NCBI GenBank assembly: GCA_016165875.1
Contig: JABBOT010000005.1
Span: 28,663,943 to 28,727,942, forward strand
Length of the DNA: 64,000 nt
Direction of reading: 5' to 3'
From: Acanthopleura granulata
Taxonomy: Eukaryota; Mollusca; Polyplacophora; Chitonida; Chitonidae
Position numbers and translations under genes: made by a program. A model generated the notes under the pieces. It saw only the letters and a program-made list of their open reading frames with translations, was not told the DNA's origin and did no database searches. Positions within the stretch are counted from its first letter, which is position 1. The number at the start of each line of letters is the position of its first letter. Positions 60,843 to 64,000 of the stretch are shown here, one piece after another.

Positions 60843-61409
60843 TTAATAAGGATACCATATCAGAGGTGTGGTAATTTTACGTTTGATCTTTGAATCACCC
60901 CGAGAAGGGGTCTTGGTTGGGGTGGCGGTATACCCCCACGCCACCTGTACTCGTTCCCATTCAGCTCTTGATTTTTTAGGCTTTGATTTACGCTTCTTGT
61001 ACTGGGAAATTGGAGATGACTCCTTTGATTTATGAGGTGTCAATATCCCTTCTGCCTGATGTCCTAAATCTGTTGCTTCCTTCTCTTTTTCTTGTACGTC
61101 CCAGGGTGCTTGAGGGGGCACAGATGTAGCAGGTGAAGGAGCGGGTAGGGTTGTAACCGGCATAGCCGGCAGCCGCGGCGGGGGATTGAGACTTTGCTGG
61201 TACTGATTGTGAAATGTCAAGTAGCGTTGACGGGCTTGTTGGTACTGGTAAATTTTATCTTCATTCGACAATGTCCCATTCTTCAAAATTCTTTCCATAC
61301 CCCGATCTAAAGTGTTGAAGAATTTGACAGTAGACGGTACTGGGTAAGGTGAAGTGGGCCGAAGCAATCCTTCCAACAAACGAGGTTCAACTATGGCCAT
61401 TTTCTTCAT
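60843..61409 (-). CDS. Lineage-typical Maverick virion protein, 188 aa
   Basis: The start is the ATG at 61409, and a second in-frame ATG lies nine nucleotides on. The protein has an N-terminal part (VEPRLLEGLLRPTS, then LDRGMERILKNGTLSNEDKI and YQYQQARQRYLTFHNQY) that resembles a conserved family found beside penton genes in Mavericks and adintoviruses. A proline-rich middle (PAPSPATSVPPQAPWD) and a lysine-rich C-terminus (KKRKSKPKKSRAEW) follow. It has no stop or frame break. The function is unknown. Structural association with the capsid is inferred from context, and the basic tail could be a nuclear signal. Confidence 0.7.
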   Translation of the reverse strand: MKKMAIVEPRLLEGLLRPTSPYPVPSTVKFFNTLDRGMERILKNGTLSNEDKIYQYQQARQRYLTFHNQYQQSLNPPPRLPAMPVTTLPAPSPATSVPPQAPWDVQEKEKEATDLGHQAEGILTPHKSKESSPISQYKKRKSKPKKSRAEWERVQVAWGYTATPTKTPSRGDSKIKRKITTPLIWYPY

Positions 61410-61429
61410 ATTTTCTTCATTTTTTTTTT

Positions 61430-61945
61430 TTAACGACGGCCGCCGCCAAACAAATTACCTAGAAAATAGGCCGCAAGCGGAAGGGCCCCCAGAAGGAGGG
61501 GTGCTATTCCACCTTTCTGTATAATGGTTCGTTTGCGATGAAGCGGGGTGCGCTTGTTTACTAGTGCACGTAGATGTGTCTTGTGCGGACGTAATCGGGC
61601 CTTCTGAGCTGGTGTCAGTTGGATATTTACATTTAAAATGTTCTTACAAACCTCGCATATACAGCGAATAAATTCAGCATAAGGTTCGAAGAATTGCGTT
61701 GCAGGTCGGCTGGTAGGTTCAGTGTTTACGGTACTGCTCTGAGATGAATTCACCTGTACAGGTGCTGTAGTGAGTTTAGTCTTGCGCTTAGTTTGCTCAG
61801 TAATATCGCTAGGCCAAATTCGGCTAGTAATATCTCGAATACTAGGCGCTGTGTTCGGGCTTTGGTAAGTTGGTGGTTGAGTAGGCACCGGAAAAGAAGA
61901 ACGAATAGAGGTAATATCAGTCCGCAGATTAACAATCCAATACAC
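61430..61945 (-). CDS. Basic protein with hydrophobic, glycine-rich C-terminus
   Basis: Residues in the C-terminal half read LTPAQKARLRPHKTHLRALV then NKRTPLHRKRTIIQKGG, followed by a hydrophobic APLLLGALPLAAYFLGNLFGGGRR end. A positively charged repeat-like block followed by QKGG and a membrane-active tail is a pattern seen in small proteins near Maverick capsid genes. The N-terminal half is S/T/P-rich. The 5' end overlaps, in another frame, the membrane protein at 61750-62025. The break of that frame near the overlap suggests that the two may once have been a single protein. The function is not established; virion assembly or membrane action is inferred. Confidence 0.6.
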   Translation of the reverse strand: MYWIVNLRTDITSIRSSFPVPTQPPTYQSPNTAPSIRDITSRIWPSDITEQTKRKTKLTTAPVQVNSSQSSTVNTEPTSRPATQFFEPYAEFIRCICEVCKNILNVNIQLTPAQKARLRPHKTHLRALVNKRTPLHRKRTIIQKGGIAPLLLGALPLAAYFLGNLFGGGRR

Positions 61946-62025
61946 AACAGGACGACACCTGCAATTATAGTGGTGCCTTTATTCTCGCGCAGACTACGCA
62001 CGCAGGCATCCACACACTTAGGCAT
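61750..62025 (-). CDS. Membrane protein or N-terminal part of the downstream protein
   Basis: Starts ATG at 62025 with MPKCVDACVRSLRENKG. A strong transmembrane segment follows (TTIIAGVVLLCIGLLICGLI, residues about 18-38). After residue 46 the reading turns into the out-of-frame version of the gene at 61430-61945, so residues beyond about 47 may be meaningless. The likely history is a TM-anchored protein whose distal part now lies in the other frame. Alternatively two overlapping genes exist. Confidence 0.5.
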   Translation of the reverse strand: MPKCVDACVRSLRENKGTTIIAGVVLLCIGLLICGLILPLFVLLFRCLLNHQLTKARTQRLVFEILLAEFGLAILLSKLSARLNSLQHLYR

Positions 62026-62065
62026 CGTGAGAGGAGGCTGAGCACAGGTAGAATGAAAACTGTTT

Positions 62066-63204
62066 TTAAATACATTTCACATCTCTCGCTGGCACCCACG
62101 AATAAAAACTAGGTGGCCAGTCTCGCCATTTCACCAATTAATATGGTTTGCCACGTTCTTTTTTGCTATCTAATACTCCCTCGGCTTGATAGTGCGTATC
62201 GGGTTGGAGTTCTGTCTCATAAAATGTCCCCGAGAGTCTTTCTCCATTCAAATCAGCTAATGTACACTTCACAGGTTCCCGAGGATGCCGTGCTACAACG
62301 CGGAAAATTTCTTGACTCCAGTTAAATAAGTACGACTTCTCAAAAGTTCTTTACTAATGCGAACGAGATCTCCTATTTTATACCGATAAATTCGCCGACT
62401 GCACCAGGACGTCATAGAGCTATATAATATAGCCCGAACTTCATGTTCATTGTCAGCTGTAACGGTAATCGGGGCTCGTTGAATGCTGCGGTGATAAGCA
62501 CGATTGTAACCCTGTGTTAAGCCAGGTAAAACATCCAGGTAACGTCGAGTGTTATTAGTGATGAAATATTTATGCATGCGACCTTTAAAGGTGCGATTAA
62601 ACCGCTCAATTACGGAGGCTTTCGTTTCATTAAATGTATGAAAATAAAAATTCGCATGCTTCTTTAAAAATGTTTGAAATGGCTTGTTGAGAAACTCCGT
62701 TCCTTCATCAGTTTGTAAAAATAATGGTTTTGGATTAGACTTGAATATGCTTTTAAACGCCTGAATAAGATTAGCACCTGTCTTGGTAGGTACGGGGACT
62801 ACCCAAGGTTATTTAGAAAGAATATCGATGCATGTGAGCAAGTAACGGTTGCCTGAATTATATTGGCTAGTTTACTCGTCAACCAAATCAGCTTGCCACT
62901 GACTGTCTATCCAGCCCAAAATAACTCTATTACGAGCCTAATGCCGCCGAGCCGACCAATGAAGTGTATACGCCTCCTGTTCAGCCAACCAAGTCTTTAT
63001 TTTGTGACACAGGTAAATCATGCTGACGTGCTGCCCGTAATAAAGCGCCTACTCCGCTATAAGCAGCTGGATTTTGGGGTCATAATATAGCTGTTGTAAG
63101 ACTTTAGCAAGGGTAACCTGAAATTTGGTTATGCCTGCTTTCTTCTTCTTCTTTGCCCTCTCATAGAATCGAACTCTCTTCTTCTGCCCTCGGCGGTAAA
63201 TCAT
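62066..63204 (-). pseudogene. DDE integrase with chromodomain (broken)
   Basis: The retrovirus-like integrase of Mavericks inserts the element into host DNA. The frame opens at ATG 63204 with a basic N-terminus (KKRVRFYERAKKKKKAG). Catalytic residues are visible in WQADLVDE, LQTDEGTEFLNK and ETKASVIERFNRTFK, giving a D, D-35-E type arrangement. The C-terminal part, in a second frame after TAG at 62293-62295, shows a chromodomain: EGVLDSKKERGKPY and VKWRDWPPSFYSWVP. In-frame stops are at 63049, 62938, 62872, 62809, 62293 and 62138, with a compensating frame excursion near 62980-63070. It cannot be functional as read. TATA-like TATAAAAT lies just upstream. Confidence 0.88.
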
Positions 63205-63217
63205 AATATACAGGTAC

Positions 63218-63232
63218 GTTTTATTTTATACC
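63218..63232 (-). promoter_or_regulatory. TATA-like box of the integrase gene
   Basis: On the minus strand GGGTATAAAATAAAAC lies about 15-25 nt before the ATG at 63204. It also overlaps the 3' end of the tail-anchored gene at 63221-63571. Confidence 0.5.
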
Positions 63233-63571
63233 CATTTTCACTAAAAAACAACAAGTAGCAGCGCAAGTGATACAGACAGCTAGAGATGTGTAAAGCATCC
63301 AGGACGTGAAAGATATTGATTCAGGTTTTATAGGGGTTGTAGTGGGTGGCTTGCGCTGTAAGTTCATGAGTTTCGGTATAACTTCCTGGTGATAATATTT
63401 ACGAATCGGATTAGAATTCTCTAGCCGGTCACAAACGTCTTTGGTGAATAGTCGGAGAATAGAACAGCGTCCTTCGTTCACCAGCTGATCTTCAAACAAT
63501 ACGGCCTTATATGCTTGGAGGTTGGTTACTGAATCAACAAGTTCTCCCCAGCCTAAAACCTGCGATTTCAT
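63221..63571 (-). CDS. Tail-anchored small protein of the viral element, 116 aa
   Basis: Starts ATG at 63571 (MKSQVLGWGELVDSVTNLQA). The soluble part is alpha-helical in style, and the end is a hydrophobic segment WMLYTSLAVCITCAATCCFL followed by VKMGIK, a likely C-terminal membrane anchor. It has no stop or frame break. I do not recognise the family. Its place at the outer end of the element, next to the integrase and away from the capsid cluster, is the usual place for lineage-specific genes. A good TATA sequence lies upstream at 63691-63701. Confidence 0.6.
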   Translation of the reverse strand: MKSQVLGWGELVDSVTNLQAYKAVLFEDQLVNEGRCSILRLFTKDVCDRLENSNPIRKYYHQEVIPKLMNLQRKPPTTTPIKPESISFTSWMLYTSLAVCITCAATCCFLVKMGIK

Positions 63572-63664
63572 CTTAGGCTTCTTATCACCTGTGTAGCCAG
63601 TGAAATAATAATGAAATATTGTAGAGCACCATACGTCTTATACTATCCTCGACCGACGTATACA

Positions 63665-63673
63665 TATAAATAG
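63665..63673 (+). promoter_or_regulatory. TATA box, plus direction
   Basis: TATAAATAG matches the consensus exactly and lies 65 nt upstream of the small plus-strand open frame at 63738. It faces a minus-strand TATA box only about 20 bp away. Confidence 0.55.
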
Positions 63674-63690
63674 AGAGTCTCAATATTTAG

Positions 63691-63701
63691 CGATATTTAT
63701 A
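63691..63701 (-). promoter_or_regulatory. TATA box of the tail-anchored gene
   Basis: TATAAATATCG on the minus strand, 120 nt upstream of the ATG at 63571. Together with the plus-strand TATA at 63665 it forms an overlapping bidirectional promoter. Confidence 0.5.
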
Positions 63702-63737
63702 CGTACATGTACAAAAACACCTAAAGTGAGGTTTGAC

Positions 63738-63842
63738 ATGAGCTACCTCCCACTGACCGTCAGTCAGACCGTTTCCCGTTTCAAGGGGAGATACTCTTCA
63801 TACCATAATCACGCTGTAAGCCTGAGAGCCGTAGACTATGAA
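63738..63842 (+). CDS. Small open frame, 34 aa, or a first exon
   Basis: ATG at 63738 begins MSYLPLTVSQTVSRFKGRYS and ends at TAA 63840-63842. It is arginine- and serine-rich with no recognisable domain. Support is only the upstream consensus TATA box and its position at the element's outer end. It may be the beginning of a gene that continues through splicing beyond the window, or it may be chance. Confidence 0.3.
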
Positions 63843-64000
63843 TAAATCAAAATCAACACCAATCTTTTTTTTTACCGCACGATAAATAACACTAAACATC
63901 AATCAGATCAAGAACGATTATCAAGATAAATTGCTACATAATAAAACAAACAAACACTTATTTTTCCACAATTTTTTTTCTCTCCTTTATTTTTTACTCG

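Larger units (their letters stand above)
36317..63842. mobile_element. Integrated Maverick/Polinton (adintovirus-like) element, decayed
   Basis: Minimal extent from the outermost element-type genes. It contains protein-primed polB (+) and, on the minus strand, protease, major capsid, pVI/X-like, penton-like, several small virion or membrane proteins and a DDE integrase. This gene set defines Mavericks/adintoviruses, animal dsDNA viruses that integrate by their own integrase. Without the 15-kb insertion (40971-55960) the element is about 12.5 kb, short of the usual 15-20 kb. That fits the visible loss of the polB 3' part and the absence of a packaging ATPase. Terminal inverted repeats and 6-bp target duplications were not found, and the right end may lie beyond the window. 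Several genes are broken. Confidence 0.9.

Noticed and set aside
36317..63204. Alternative genetic code explaining the in-frame stops
   Set aside because: All three stop codons occur as breaks, frameshifts also occur, and host genes TRMT1 and PMVK end normally under the standard code.

Overview
The window looks like nuclear DNA of a marine invertebrate, most likely a mollusc or other lophotrochozoan. The evidence is AT-rich intergenic DNA, spliced animal genes with GT-AG introns, telomere-type TTAGGG repeats, and tRNA-derived SINEs with A+T-rich tails of a type I know from molluscs. The species cannot be named from the sequence alone.

Region 1 (1-35 kb) is ordinary host DNA. A terminal exon of an unrecognised gene lies at 397-534 (+). 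TRMT1, the tRNA m2,2G26 dimethyltransferase, runs on the minus strand from 19943 down to 6994 with four recognisable coding exons. PMVK, animal phosphomevalonate kinase, lies head-to-head with it on the plus strand (21297-30066); its four exons give a complete 191-residue protein. Introns and flanks hold SINEs, a three-copy dispersed family of about 600-650 bp, and many tandem repeats (periods 46, 53, 124, about 146 and about 200 bp, plus a dispersed satellite-like family).

Region 2 (about 36-64 kb) is an integrated Maverick/Polinton (adintovirus-like) element, an endogenous dsDNA virus of animals. From left to right it carries three small minus-strand genes, a protein-primed family B DNA polymerase on the plus strand, then on the minus strand an adenain-like protease, double jelly-roll major capsid protein, a basic pVI/X-like virion protein, a penton-like minor capsid protein, a lineage-specific virion protein, a membrane/basic protein pair, a DDE integrase with C-terminal chromodomain, and a tail-anchored small protein. 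Several genes have good TATA boxes. The element is dead in its present form: polymerase, protease, capsid, penton and integrase all carry in-frame stops or frameshifts, the 3' part of polB (catalytic motif C and thumb) is missing, and no packaging ATPase is visible.

Region 3 (about 40971-55960) is a 15-kb block lodged inside polB, between the exonuclease domain and the rest of the gene. It consists of four long satellite units, each preceded by an interstitial (TTAGGG)n array and beginning with a foldback module of short GTGCGGAG-type motifs in both orientations. One unit is interrupted by a 184-bp tandem array. This nested viral-element/telomeric-satellite structure is the most unusual feature of the window. 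polB also contains a GT-AG intron with a TA microsatellite and a Pol III B-box-like sequence.
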